Notes: generated by a model not told the origin, from the sequence alone. A stretch of 50,023 nucleotides of DNA from Oscillospiraceae bacterium (GCA_024697625.1 JAILFJ010000122.1:1-50023); one strand, 5' to 3'; positions 15,923-24,305 are shown, numbered from the stretch's first letter. Numbers and translations: made by a program.

Positions 15923-17929
15923 TCAGAGACTGTGCAGGATCCTCATGATTTCGGTATCGTCCAGATCGACCTTGGTCTCCGGACGTTCGTAACTGGAGGA
16001 GTAGACGCCGCCGTCCCTGCTGCGGAGAAGCCCCGCCTGTGAGAAGACTGCCAGACAGAGGCAGAAGCGTTCGGGTTCCATCTCCGGAGGACAGAGCGCC
16101 AGAACCCCTGTGAGCTCCGAAGCGACGCGGAGCCGGGGACCGAAGTGTTTCCACAGCCGGACGAAATCGCTCCTCTCCGGCTTGAAGGGCTGCGCCGCCC
16201 AGAGCGCGCCGCAGTCCTTTTCCAGGATCCTCTCACAGAGACTGTCCGGCTGATGCGGGCGCATGGCGCAGGCGGTGAGCTGGACGCTGACGTTGCCCAT
16301 ATATTCGTTGATCTGCGGGGTGAAGGCGAGGTCGATCAGGTCACCGGCTTTGATGCCGAGCTTTTCCTTCGCGTGGGAGAAGAAAATCCCGTCGAAGCGG
16401 CGGCCGTCAAACTCAACGCTGAACTTCAGGTGCTGCTTTTCGCTTCCGACCCCGTAGGCGCTGAGCAGACGAACCGCAGTGATGCAGAAGACCGGCTTCG
16501 GATTGGCACTCCCATAGGGCTCCAGCAGGTCCAGGTCGCGGACATTCTCGATGCTGAGCAGAGAGGCGTCACAGAGCAGCAGGTCGCAGTCTACGTCCGG
16601 CCGGGGTGTCGGGGGATGCTCATGGTAATAGTGCTGCAGCGCCTCGCGGAAGGCATCGATGCTCTCGCGCCGCAGGTTCAGGCCCGCGGCGAGCGCATGG
16701 CCGCCGAAGCCTGTAAGATGCTCCGCACAGGCGGAGAGCGCTTCGTAGATGTTGAAGTTGCCGTAGCTGCGGCAGGAGCCCTTGCCGTCGTCGCCGTTCA
16801 GGGTGATCATGACGGCAGGGACGCAGAACTGTTCCGAGAGACGGGAAGCAACGATGCCTACAACGCCCTGATGCCAGCCCTCCGCGGCGAGAACGATCGG
16901 TCCGTCTGCAGCTCCTTCGCGCAGGCGGCTCAGTGCATCACGCCAGATCTCGGTCTCGATCTTCTGACGGCGGCGGTTGAGGTCGCCGAGTTCGGCCGTG
17001 ATCCGGGCGGCTTCACCGCTGTCTTCGGTCAGCATCAGCTCCTCTGCCTTCTCCACGCAGCCGAGACGGCCGGCGGCATTGAGCCGCGGCGCAAGCGAGA
17101 AGCCGATGAATCCCGCATTCGGCCTGCGGGCTGTGCTGCCGGGATCCTTCATCATGGCGGCAAAGCCGGGACGCGGATTCTTTTCCAGCTTCTCAAGGCC
17201 GCGCCGGACCAGATAGCGGTTTTCACTCGTCAGGGGCATCACATCGGCGATGGTCCCGACCGCGACGAGATCCGCGTAACGGTCCAGCATCCCGGCGGGA
17301 TCGCCGCTGCATGCGCAGACCAGCTTGAAGGCAACACCGACACCGGCAAGGCTGGGATTGGGATAGGGATCGTCAGAACGCTTCGGGTCGATCACGGCGC
17401 AGGCCTGCGGGATGCTGCCGTCCCGGCACTCGTGATGATCGGTAATAATCAGGTCGAGCCCGATGGAACGCGCATAGGCTGCCTCCTCTGCGGCGGTGAT
17501 CCCACAGTCGACAGAGACGACCAGGGTGCTGCCGCTGTCCCGGAGCTTCTGCAGCGCATCGGGATTCAGCCCGTAGCCCTCCTCGTCGCGGTCGGGGATG
17601 TACCACACGCAGGGGACGCGCCGGCTTCGGAGCCAGTCGGTCAGGAGGCAGGTGGCGGTGATGCCGTCCACGTCATAGTCACCGTAGACCGCTACCTGCT
17701 CGCCCTTCGCTACAGCCTGCAGGATGCGGTCCCGGGCGGACTCCATCCCCAGCATGGACAGGGGGTCATGAAGCTGTTCCGGCCCGCAGTGCAGAAGCCC
17801 GTTCACGGTTTCGGGATCGGTGATCCCTCGGGCGGCCAGCAGCTCCGCAAGAAGGGGAGAGACGCCCATGTTCAGCAGAGTGCGGCTGTCCGGCTGTGTG
17901 TAAGGAATTTTCCAGATTGATTCAGCCAT
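15923..17929 (-). CDS. recJ: Single-stranded-DNA-specific 5'-3' exonuclease RecJ
   Basis: 668 residues. It carries the DHH-family motifs YGDYDVDGIT, the DHH signature in TDHHECRDG, and the DHHA1 glycine motif GGHALAAG, followed by an OB-like domain. It degrades single-stranded DNA during recombination and mismatch repair. It is about 90 residues longer than E. coli RecJ, with a C-terminal helical extension (from about 575) of the kind seen in clostridial RecJ. It is the first gene of the leftward run and has a near-consensus promoter at 17963-17991. Confidence 0.93.
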   Translation of the reverse strand: MAESIWKIPYTQPDSRTLLNMGVSPLLAELLAARGITDPETVNGLLHCGPEQLHDPLSMLGMESARDRILQAVAKGEQVAVYGDYDVDGITATCLLTDWLRSRRVPCVWYIPDRDEEGYGLNPDALQKLRDSGSTLVVSVDCGITAAEEAAYARSIGLDLIITDHHECRDGSIPQACAVIDPKRSDDPYPNPSLAGVGVAFKLVCACSGDPAGMLDRYADLVAVGTIADVMPLTSENRYLVRRGLEKLEKNPRPGFAAMMKDPGSTARRPNAGFIGFSLAPRLNAAGRLGCVEKAEELMLTEDSGEAARITAELGDLNRRRQKIETEIWRDALSRLREGAADGPIVLAAEGWHQGVVGIVASRLSEQFCVPAVMITLNGDDGKGSCRSYGNFNIYEALSACAEHLTGFGGHALAAGLNLRRESIDAFREALQHYYHEHPPTPRPDVDCDLLLCDASLLSIENVRDLDLLEPYGSANPKPVFCITAVRLLSAYGVGSEKQHLKFSVEFDGRRFDGIFFSHAKEKLGIKAGDLIDLAFTPQINEYMGNVSVQLTACAMRPHQPDSLCERILEKDCGALWAAQPFKPERSDFVRLWKHFGPRLRVASELTGVLALCPPEMEPERFCLCLAVFSQAGLLRSRDGGVYSSSYERPETKVDLDDTEIMRILHSL

Positions 17930-17962
17930 AATGATTACAGATCCTCAGATTATGAATATATA

Positions 17963-17991
17963 ATTATACCAAATCCTCATACTGAATTCAA
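17963..17991 (-). promoter_or_regulatory. Sigma-A promoter for the recJ-rel operon
   Basis: Minus strand TTGAAT (17986-17991), 17-bp spacer, TATAAT (17963-17968), 34 bp before the recJ start codon. No other promoter of this quality was seen between here and the terminator at 7935, consistent with one long transcript. Confidence 0.75.
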
Positions 17992-18087
17992 CACTTTTGG
18001 ACTTGGTTTTTCAGGCCGATTTTCCTCTGGTATTTCCTGACGGGATGTGATAGAATTCCCGCAGAGAGAGGGGGAGGGCGGAAAACA

Positions 18088-18576
18088 ATGGAATTCACAC
18101 ACTTTGACGCACAGGGCAACGCCAGGATGGTGGACGTCTCCGGAAAGGACGTGACCGCCAGGACTGCGGTCGCGGAGGGACGGATCCGGGTGAGCCGGGA
18201 GGTCTATGAGGCGATCGAACAGAAGACGGTGAAGAAGGGTGACGTGCTGACGGTGGCGCAGGTGGCGGGCATTCTGGGCTGCAAGCGTACCGCGGAGCTG
18301 ATCCCGATGTGTCACCTGCTGAACCTGACGAATGCGACACTGAATTTTGAGCTCCTGCCGGAGACCCTGGAGATCCGCGCCGTCTGTACGGTGAAGACGG
18401 AGGGAAAGACCGGCGTGGAGATGGAAGCACTCACAGGCGTAGCTACGGCGCTGCTGACGGTCTATGACATGTGCAAGGCCATAGACAAGCGCATGGTGAT
18501 CCGCGAGATCCACCTTGTGGAGAAGCACGGAGGCAAGAGCGGCGACTTCAGCTTCGCGGAAGGGAGCGGAACATGA
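18088..18576 (+). CDS. moaC: Cyclic pyranopterin monophosphate synthase
   Basis: 162 residues, normal MoaC length. It starts with the FTHFD...MVDVSGK family opening and contains LIPMCHLL (the active-site Cys-His strand) and [22 protein letters not shown], the conserved core with catalytic Lys further on. MoaC converts the MoaA product to cyclic pyranopterin monophosphate, step one of molybdenum cofactor synthesis. The partner moaA lies 15 kb away at 33169-34122. A small ORF overlaps its stop codon by 4 nt. Confidence 0.95.
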   Translation: MEFTHFDAQGNARMVDVSGKDVTARTAVAEGRIRVSREVYEAIEQKTVKKGDVLTVAQVAGILGCKRTAELIPMCHLLNLTNATLNFELLPETLEIRAVCTVKTEGKTGVEMEALTGVATALLTVYDMCKAIDKRMVIREIHLVEKHGGKSGDFSFAEGSGT

Positions 18577-18737
18577 AGGATCTGACCGGACTGCTCTTCG
18601 GAAAACCGAAGCTGCGGAAGAAGCCGAAAAAAAAGAAAGTCCCGCTCTCCCGGAGGCTGCTCGACAAGCTGTGCAGTATCCCTCTGAAGGCGCTGGAGGG
18701 CAGGTGGGATTCGGAACTCTGGGACCAGAGACGGTAA
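18573..18737 (+). CDS. Small basic protein, unknown
   Basis: A 54-residue frame whose ATG overlaps the moaC stop (ATGA, 18573-18576), with GAGCGGA just upstream; the overlap suggests translational coupling. The product is strongly basic, with a run [10 protein letters not shown] at residues 14-23 and no membrane segment. It ends just before a strong terminator. I do not recognise a family. It could bind nucleic acid or be a non-functional tail of the transcript; the overlapping start and clean frame favour a real gene. Confidence 0.5.
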   Translation: MKDLTGLLFGKPKLRKKPKKKKVPLSRRLLDKLCSIPLKALEGRWDSELWDQRR

Positions 18738-18744
18738 AAGGAAA

Positions 18745-18781
18745 AAAAGGCAGATCAGAGGATTGCTCTGATCTGCCTTTT
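18745..18781. terminator. Bidirectional terminator, overlapping the end of the ABC ATPase gene
   Basis: A 16-bp perfect stem (18745-18760 with 18766-18781) and a 5-nt loop, with A- and T-tracts on the outside. It ends the moaC transcript on the plus strand and contains the last codons and stop (18755) of the leftward ABC ATPase gene. Confidence 0.85.
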
Positions 18782-19552
18782 ATATGACAGAAACTCTTCC
18801 GACAGCATATAATCCCGGTCACGCGGACGCGGTGTGGGGATCACCAGCTCGTCCGTCATAGAGGCGGGAGAGCCTTTCATGATATAGATCCGGTCCGAGA
18901 GAAGAATCGCCTCATCGATATCATGCGTGATGAACAGCGTCGACATCCGAATCTCGTCCATCACCTTCAGGTACCACTCCTGGACACTGGTCCGCGTCAG
19001 GGTATCGAGGGCGCTGAAGGGCTCGTCCAGAAGCGCCACCCGGTTGCCGCAGAGATAGGTTCGGAGCAGGGCTGCCCGCTGCCGCATTCCGCCCGAGAGC
19101 TGGGCGGGATACTTTTCCTGCGTACCGGACAGGCCGAACTGGTCAAAGAAGCTCAGGGCTTTTGCCCGGGCGTCCTTTCTGTTCATGCCCTTCAGCAGAA
19201 GCGGCAGCGCCACATTGTCCTGAATGGTCTTGTGCGGGAGAAGCATGTCCTTTTGAAGCATGTAGCTGAGGCGGCCGGTTTCGCCCGCAATGTTTTGCAT
19301 CCCGCCCTCACCGTCAGCAAGCAGGATGCTCCCGCTGTCGGGTTTCAGAAGGCCTGAGAGAATGTTGAACAGTGTGGTTTTTCCGACCCCGCTGACCCCC
19401 AGAATGCTGACGAGCTCGCCGGGGGAGAGCCGGATGCTGACGTCGCCCAGCACCTTCCTGTCGCCGTAGGACTTGACAAGGTGCTCCGCACGAAGAATGT
19501 CTCCCGCTTCTGCGTCTCCGGAACCGGATCTGCTCTGTGTATCTGTGCTCAT
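18755..19552 (-). CDS. thiZ: ABC transporter ATP-binding protein, thiamine-precursor type
   Basis: 265 residues. Walker A is GVSGVGKTT, the ABC signature is LSGGMRQRA, Walker B is VALLDEP and the switch His is in FITHD, so it should be an active ATPase. It resembles the ATPases of nitrate/taurine/HMP-precursor importers. It is the last of four genes under the TPP riboswitch, 19 bp after the binding-protein gene, and would energise import through the permease at 20613-21386. The stop codon falls inside a terminator stem. The thiZ name is by context. Confidence 0.8.
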   Translation of the reverse strand: MSTDTQSRSGSGDAEAGDILRAEHLVKSYGDRKVLGDVSIRLSPGELVSILGVSGVGKTTLFNILSGLLKPDSGSILLADGEGGMQNIAGETGRLSYMLQKDMLLPHKTIQDNVALPLLLKGMNRKDARAKALSFFDQFGLSGTQEKYPAQLSGGMRQRAALLRTYLCGNRVALLDEPFSALDTLTRTSVQEWYLKVMDEIRMSTLFITHDIDEAILLSDRIYIMKGSPASMTDELVIPTPRPRDRDYMLSEEFLSYKRQIRAIL

Positions 19553-19571
19553 GTCTCTGGCGGTACCGCTG

Positions 19572-20579
19572 TCATTCCGGGAGGTAGTCGTTGGTAAAGC
19601 CGGTACCGGCCGGGATCTCTTCTGTCAGACCGTTGTCATAGAGCCATGCATAGAAGGCATCCCACCTGGCTGGATCGATGTAGCCCCAGCGCTCCACCTC
19701 GGCCTTATACTGGTCGGCGAGCCAGAGCTGGCTTGCAGTGACCATGTCAAGGTCCAGCTCCGGAACCGCCTCACAGAGGATCCGGGCGGCCTCTTCGGGA
19801 TGTTCGATGGCAAACTCATAGCCTTTGGCCGTTGCAGCCAGGAAGGCCTTTGCCGTATCCGGCTCCTCAGCCAGGAAGCGGTCATTGGCTATGATCACAG
19901 GGCTGTAATAATCAAATTCCGGCGTGATATCCCTGAAGTAGATCATATTCGTCTCAAGACCGGCCTGCTCGGTGGCGATGCCCGCCCAGGCGTAGTAGAT
20001 CCAGATGGCGTCAATGTCCTGCTGCAGTGCGCTTACCTCGTCGGTCACATACTCCGGGATCAGATTCACCTTGGAGAAGTCGCCGCCGTCGGCCTCTACG
20101 ATGTTCTTCAGCATGGCCTGCTCGGTCGGAAGCTCCCAGGTGGCGTAGTTCTTGCCCTCCAGGCCCTTCGGGGACTCGATGCCGTCCTCCTTCAGCGAGA
20201 TGATACCCGAGGTGTTGTGCTGGATCAGGGTCGCCACGGCGGTCACGGGGATCTTATCCTTCGAGGCGAAAACCGGCGTCAGATAGTCCTGAAAATCGAT
20301 GCCGAACTCCGCCTTGCCGGAGGCGACCATCATTGTCGCTCCGTCCTCCGGCGGCTGGATGATTTTCACCCGGAGACCCGCCTCTTCATAGTAACCGTTG
20401 GCGATGGCGACGTACAGACCGGTGTGGTTCGTGTTCGGCGTCCAGTCCAGCACGAAGGTCAGTTCCTTCGGTTCCACCCCTTCAGCCAGGGCAGAGCCGC
20501 CCACGGCGGTGAGAAGGAGCACGAGCGCCGCGGTCATCAGCAGGCAGAAAGTCTTCTTTGCAGTTCCCATTGTTTTCAT
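19572..20579 (-). CDS. thiY: ABC substrate-binding protein, thiamine-pyrimidine precursor (ThiY/NMT1-like)
   Basis: 335 residues with a Sec signal peptide (hydrophobic 10-32, cleavage likely after SALA). Mature start KELTFVLDWTPNTNHTGLY is typical of ThiY/THI5-like proteins, where the W-x-P-N-T-N-H stretch lines the ligand site. The family binds N-formyl-4-amino-5-aminomethyl-2-methylpyrimidine or similar HMP precursors. There is no lipobox, so it is secreted or anchored otherwise. Its place in a TPP-riboswitch operon supports the thiamine link. It lies 33 bp after the permease gene. Confidence 0.82.
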   Translation of the reverse strand: MKTMGTAKKTFCLLMTAALVLLLTAVGGSALAEGVEPKELTFVLDWTPNTNHTGLYVAIANGYYEEAGLRVKIIQPPEDGATMMVASGKAEFGIDFQDYLTPVFASKDKIPVTAVATLIQHNTSGIISLKEDGIESPKGLEGKNYATWELPTEQAMLKNIVEADGGDFSKVNLIPEYVTDEVSALQQDIDAIWIYYAWAGIATEQAGLETNMIYFRDITPEFDYYSPVIIANDRFLAEEPDTAKAFLAATAKGYEFAIEHPEEAARILCEAVPELDLDMVTASQLWLADQYKAEVERWGYIDPARWDAFYAWLYDNGLTEEIPAGTGFTNDYLPE

Positions 20580-20612
20580 GGTATATCCTCCGTATTGTTG
20601 TATGACAGTGGT

Positions 20613-21386
20613 TTATTTGTTTTCTTCATTCAGATATGCCCACGGCATGCACTTCCGCTGCAGAATCCGCACGAGCCCCATGAGGAGCAGGCTGATGACG
20701 GACACCAGCAGGATGACCGCAAACATCTTGTCATAGCTGTAGGCCTTCTTGACTCGGGTCATGTAGACCCCCAGACCCTCAAAGCCTCCGAGCCATTCGG
20801 CAATCACTGCGCCGATAACGGAATAGGAGACCGCGATCTTCAGCCCGGAGAAGAACTGTCCCAGGGCTGCGGGGACCTTCACATGGCGGAAGATCTGCCA
20901 GCGGCTGGCCTTCATGGACTTCATCAGGCGGATCATATCCTCGTCCACGGACTGGAAGCCCTCCAGCAGGCCGACGGCCATCGGGAAGAAGGAGACCAGC
21001 ACCACCAGCACGACCTTGGGCGCGATTCCGTAGGAGAACCAGAGAATCAGCAGCGGGGCGATAGCCACCGGCGGGATGGTCTGGGTGATGACAAGGATCG
21101 GGTACAGGCCGCGTCTTGCGGTGGGAAAGGCATCCATCAGGGCAGCGACTGAAAAACCCAGGGCCACGCCGATCAGGAGACCCAGACCGGCCTCGATCAG
21201 GGTCGCGCGGCTGTGCTTCATCAGCAGAGGAAAATCCTTCACCAGCGCCTGCACCATCTGGATGGGGGAGGGCAGCATATAGTTCGGAACGAGACCGGAC
21301 ATGCTGACAGCCTGCCAGATCAGCAGGGCAGCGCCGATGAACAGGATGGGCGTCAGCCATTCGGCTGTCTTCGTACGGCGGGACAT
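20613..21386 (-). CDS. thiX: ABC permease, thiamine-precursor type
   Basis: 257 residues with about six membrane helices and the EAA loop of binding-protein-dependent permeases (SMKASRWQIFRHVKVPAALG). It belongs to the nitrate/taurine/HMP importer permease family. It lies 3 bp after the thiamine-binding protein gene and 33 bp before the binding-protein gene, all on one riboswitch-controlled transcript. Confidence 0.83.
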   Translation of the reverse strand: MSRRTKTAEWLTPILFIGAALLIWQAVSMSGLVPNYMLPSPIQMVQALVKDFPLLMKHSRATLIEAGLGLLIGVALGFSVAALMDAFPTARRGLYPILVITQTIPPVAIAPLLILWFSYGIAPKVVLVVLVSFFPMAVGLLEGFQSVDEDMIRLMKSMKASRWQIFRHVKVPAALGQFFSGLKIAVSYSVIGAVIAEWLGGFEGLGVYMTRVKKAYSYDKMFAVILLVSVISLLLMGLVRILQRKCMPWAYLNEENK

Positions 21387-21389
21387 CGC

Positions 21390-21719
21390 TCAGGCGACTT
21401 TCGTGAGCTTTTTTATGCCGTCATTGAGGTGATGCTTGGCGGTTTTGCGCTCGATGGTCAGATTCTCGCCGTCCGGCTTGTAGGTGATCTTGACATAGCT
21501 CATGACGCTGGGGGCGCCGGCCTCGACAGCAATGTACTGACACTGCCGGACAATCTCCATCAGCTCCTCATAGTCGCCCTCCATTGCGGTCTCACAGGGG
21601 CCGACGTAGTATTCGACGCCGGTGCTTTTGATATAGTCGATCACGGCGTCCACAATCCGGACAATCTCCTCATCCTCCAGCACGGAGGGCAGGACCTGGA
21701 TGGCTACGTTTGCGTTCAT
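21390..21719 (-). CDS. Thiamine-binding protein of the MTH1187/YkoF type
   Basis: 109 residues, a ferredoxin-like beta-alpha-beta fold family (UPF0045) that binds thiamine or related pyrimidines in the cytoplasm. The conserved opening VAIQVLP and the Y-x-V-G-P-x-E-T-A-M-E-G segment are visible at residues 5-11 and about 38-48. As first gene of the operon it directly follows the TPP riboswitch; ATG 21719 has AGGAGG 9 nt upstream. Its exact role beside the HMP importer is unproven in the family. Confidence 0.82.
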   Translation of the reverse strand: MNANVAIQVLPSVLEDEEIVRIVDAVIDYIKSTGVEYYVGPCETAMEGDYEELMEIVRQCQYIAVEAGAPSVMSYVKITYKPDGENLTIERKTAKHHLNDGIKKLTKVA

Positions 21720-21814
21720 TGCGTTGTTCCTCCTGAAAACGAATCATTGTTCCGAAACATGCCGGGCGGCTGACGGAGAGAGATCCTTCCGGCAGACGGG
21801 GCAGGACCGGCGGA

Positions 21815-21846
21815 AAAAGAAAGGCTCTCCGCAAGCGGAGAGCCTG
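21815..21846 (-). terminator. Riboswitch-controlled intrinsic terminator
   Basis: Minus strand: a 10-bp stem AGGCTCTCCG/CGGAGAGCCT with a 4-nt loop and a T-rich tail (TTCTTTTT). It lies between the TPP aptamer and the first gene, so it is the expected off-switch of the riboswitch. Confidence 0.85.
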
Positions 21847-21878
21847 AAAATCTTCGTTCGAAAAAGCCCTTGGACAAT

Positions 21879-21985
21879 TTCCCTACGCCAGCATTATCTG
21901 GATCAGGTACCGGGTAATTTCTCCCGAAGGATTGGCGGTAAGCCTATACCGCCTCTCAGCCTAATTCCTTAAGCACTCCTGCTGT
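21879..21985 (-). promoter_or_regulatory. TPP riboswitch (THI element)
   Basis: Read on the minus strand, the sequence has the conserved aptamer parts in order: GTGCTTAAGGAATTAGGCTG then AGA, a GGCGGT...ACCGCC P3a hairpin, a CCTTCGGG arm, ACCTGATCCAGATAATGCTG and GCGTAGGGAA. It binds thiamine pyrophosphate. With the terminator 30 nt downstream it should stop transcription of the thiamine-uptake genes when thiamine is plentiful. Confidence 0.95.
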
Positions 21986-21990
21986 GGCGT

Positions 21991-22019
21991 ATTATATGAC
22001 GACGAGGGAAAAATGTCAA
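21991..22019 (-). promoter_or_regulatory. Consensus sigma-A promoter for the TPP-controlled operon
   Basis: Minus strand TTGACA (22014-22019), exactly 17 bp, TATAAT (21991-21996), a perfect match just upstream of the riboswitch. Confidence 0.85.
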
Positions 22020-22031
22020 GAAACTTATGAC

Positions 22032-22102
22032 AGAAAATCCCCACCCTGAGAAGAGTGGGGACAGCAGGCTGTGTTTCCCGTCCCCGGGAGGGGACGGGAA
22101 AC
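22032..22102 (-). terminator. Tandem terminator hairpins after the flavin reductase gene
   Basis: Two hairpins follow the stop codon on the minus strand: a perfect 13-bp stem at 22073-22102, then a 7-bp GC-rich stem at 22038-22061 followed by TTTTCTG. The second has the U-tract of an intrinsic terminator; the first may protect the 3' end. Confidence 0.75.
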
Positions 22103-22109
22103 GATATTA

Positions 22110-24158
22110 TTACATCTTGCCGAGGGCGTGCTTGGCGGCGATCATGCCGAAGGTGTAGCAGCGGCCCAGGGACAGACCGGTCTGGTGGAACGGATAGTCC
22201 GCACCGCCGTAGAACGGGCCGCCCAGGTTGCCGACACAGTACAGGCCTTCGATGACCTCGCCGTCGGCGTTCAGCGCCTGCGCATTCTCGTTGGTCATGA
22301 CGCCCGAGTCGATGGAGCTGACACGGATGTGCTTGCGGAGACCCCAGAAAGGAGCCTGCTTGATGGGCTTCATGTATTTCGCGGGTTTACCGAAGTCGCT
22401 GTCTTCACCGGCTTCGCAGAGCTCGTTGTAGCGCTCGACGGTCGCTTTGAAGGTCTCGGGATCGATATCGAGCTCCTTGGCCAGCTCGTCCAGGGTGTCG
22501 CACCTGTGCGCGTCGATCAGGTTGACAAACACGCCGGGATGCTCACCGTCGCTGGGAACGTAGTTCATCATCTTGTCGGCGGGATAGCTCCTGCTGACAA
22601 AGTCCTCGGCGGGCCACTCTTCGTAGCTGCTGTCGTAGACCTGGCAGTACCAGCCCTTCGAGCCGTCCGGGTGGTTCGCGTCGACGTTGGCGCCGTTGTA
22701 GCGGGGCTGGAACTTGATGACGTTGCCCATGTAGACAAAGCCGGTGTACTCGTTGGTGAAGCGCTCGCCGTTCATGTTGACATACAGGAAGGGCTCTTCA
22801 TACATCTGGGCCGAGTCAAAGTCATGCATCATCTTGGTGTGGCCGAGCGGCTCCATCTTGGCACCGGCAGCCAGGGCCATGACATGACCGTCGCCGGTCT
22901 TGTGGTACTGCTTCTTATCGAAGTCAGCGGTGTCGGGGCACCAGCGCGCAACCATCGGATCGTTGTTCATATAGTCACCGGTGGCGAGAATTACGGCTTT
23001 GGAGGCATTGAACTGGACGTACTTGCCTTCGGCGGTCTTGGCAATAATGCCGGTGACCTTGTCGCCGGTCTTGACCAGCTGAACACCCGGGGTCTCGTAG
23101 AAGACTTCGAGGTTCGGGCACTTCTCCGCGACATTGTTCAGGACGTTCTTCAGGACGTTGCCGACGTTCTGCGGCTTCGGTCCGATCCACGGAGCCATGA
23201 AGTAGCAGTGGTCGTCGCCATAGTCATAAGTGTCCTGACGGTCCTGCCATACGCCGGTCAGATCCGCACTGGTGCTGAGATAGGCGAAGAGACCCTTGCC
23301 GTCGTTCAGCAGCTCGGCGCTCCTGGCATTGTCATCGATCTTGGTGCCGTCGCCGTACTCCGTCTCGGCGGTCAGACCAGCGCGATTCCAGTACCAGAGC
23401 AGGGCTTCCTCAGAGTTGTGCGCATAGGCGCGGAGCAGCTTCTCGTTGGAACGCCAGTTGTTCAGGCTGTTGGTGTGGTGGACCCACTTCTCAATGCCTG
23501 CGGGGGTGGACTTTTCCTTGATGATGCAGGATGCGCAGTTGCCCTGGGAGACAACCTCGACTTCCTTCTGGAGCAGCGCGACACTGGCGCCCAGCTCGGC
23601 GGCCCAGCAGGCGGCGGGAACACCGCCGGCGCCAGCGCCGACGACGACGATCTCATATTCTTTGGTCTCGTCCGGGGTGATCTCCCAAAGCTCGGCCGCA
23701 GAGGCTTCGACCTCTTCTCTGGTCAGCTCGGCCGGGACTTCATAATCGCCGGCTTCGGTGGTGGCAACAGCAACCTCGACGGTCTCACCCTTGGCCTGGG
23801 CAATGCAGGCCTCAGCGGCCTTCCTGGCGCCGATGGAGGTCTCGGTGGCGGTGGCAACCGCGTCGATGTCGGCGCTCTGGGCATCCAGAATCATCTGGGC
23901 CAGCTCGTCGCCGTGCAGGCCGCCGATGGTGGGCGTCTCTTTTGAAACGTCGACCTTGACGTCGGTGATGCTGTTGGCGTCAAAGGTCATGGTCACGGTG
24001 ACTTCCTCATGGCCCTTCGCGGTGGCGGAATAGGTACCGGGGGTGTAGATGCCGTCAGCGGCGGCGGTGGCGCCAAGACCGATCCCGGCCATGGCGAGAG
24101 TGGCGGCACCCGCGAGGGAGCCCTTTAGAAAGCTTCTTCTGGAGATGTTTTCAGACAA
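22110..24158 (-). CDS. Tat-exported FMN/FAD reductase of the fumarate-reductase flavoprotein family
   Basis: 682 residues. A twin-arginine signal (SRRSFLKG at 6-13, hydrophobic to about 33) implies export of the folded, cofactor-loaded enzyme. Residues about 38-122 are an FMN-binding domain of the kind flavinylated on Thr; the usual SGAT motif reads ATAT (102-105) here. An FAD-binding fold follows, with GAGAGG at 174-179, VNMNGERFTNE near the substrate Arg, and a C-terminal GNLGG...GLSLGRCYTFG FAD-closing motif. Related enzymes reduce fumarate, urocanate, cinnamates or similar alpha,beta-unsaturated acids as electron acceptors. The substrate here cannot be told from sequence. It is divergent from a MerR gene whose operator sits in its promoter, and it lies next to TTT cassette 1. 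Confidence 0.88.
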   Translation of the reverse strand: MSENISRRSFLKGSLAGAATLAMAGIGLGATAAADGIYTPGTYSATAKGHEEVTVTMTFDANSITDVKVDVSKETPTIGGLHGDELAQMILDAQSADIDAVATATETSIGARKAAEACIAQAKGETVEVAVATTEAGDYEVPAELTREEVEASAAELWEITPDETKEYEIVVVGAGAGGVPAACWAAELGASVALLQKEVEVVSQGNCASCIIKEKSTPAGIEKWVHHTNSLNNWRSNEKLLRAYAHNSEEALLWYWNRAGLTAETEYGDGTKIDDNARSAELLNDGKGLFAYLSTSADLTGVWQDRQDTYDYGDDHCYFMAPWIGPKPQNVGNVLKNVLNNVAEKCPNLEVFYETPGVQLVKTGDKVTGIIAKTAEGKYVQFNASKAVILATGDYMNNDPMVARWCPDTADFDKKQYHKTGDGHVMALAAGAKMEPLGHTKMMHDFDSAQMYEEPFLYVNMNGERFTNEYTGFVYMGNVIKFQPRYNGANVDANHPDGSKGWYCQVYDSSYEEWPAEDFVSRSYPADKMMNYVPSDGEHPGVFVNLIDAHRCDTLDELAKELDIDPETFKATVERYNELCEAGEDSDFGKPAKYMKPIKQAPFWGLRKHIRVSSIDSGVMTNENAQALNADGEVIEGLYCVGNLGGPFYGGADYPFHQTGLSLGRCYTFGMIAAKHALGKM

Positions 24159-24175
24159 AATAAATCGCCTCTTTC

Positions 24176-24203
24176 TTGATAATTATTAAAGATGTGCTAT
24201 AAT
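24176..24203 (+). promoter_or_regulatory. Promoter for the merR-type gene
   Basis: TTGATA (24176-24181), 16-bp spacer, TATAAT (24198-24203). Its predicted start point falls at the edge of the MerR operator, so the regulator probably controls its own synthesis. Confidence 0.6.
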
Positions 24204-24204
24204 C

Positions 24205-24235
24205 GTTATATACCCTGTACCCGGTACAGGGTCAA
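24205..24235 (-). promoter_or_regulatory. MerR-type promoter and operator for the flavin reductase
   Basis: Minus strand TTGACC (24230-24235) and TATAAC (24205-24210) are 19 bp apart, the over-long spacing that MerR-family activators correct by untwisting DNA. The spacer is filled by a perfect inverted repeat at 24212-24232 with 10-bp arms ACCCTGTACC and GGTACAGGGT around a single C. This is the classical MerR arrangement. Confidence 0.85.
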
Positions 24236-24305
24236 GAGGGATTACTGACTTTTTTGAAATTATGTCGTGATACGGATAAACACCGTGTTGGGAAGCTGTA
24301 CCGTT

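Noticed and set aside
13534-15948. An 804-codon open frame on the plus strand across rel
   Set aside because: Antisense shadow of rel, with no recognisable domain.
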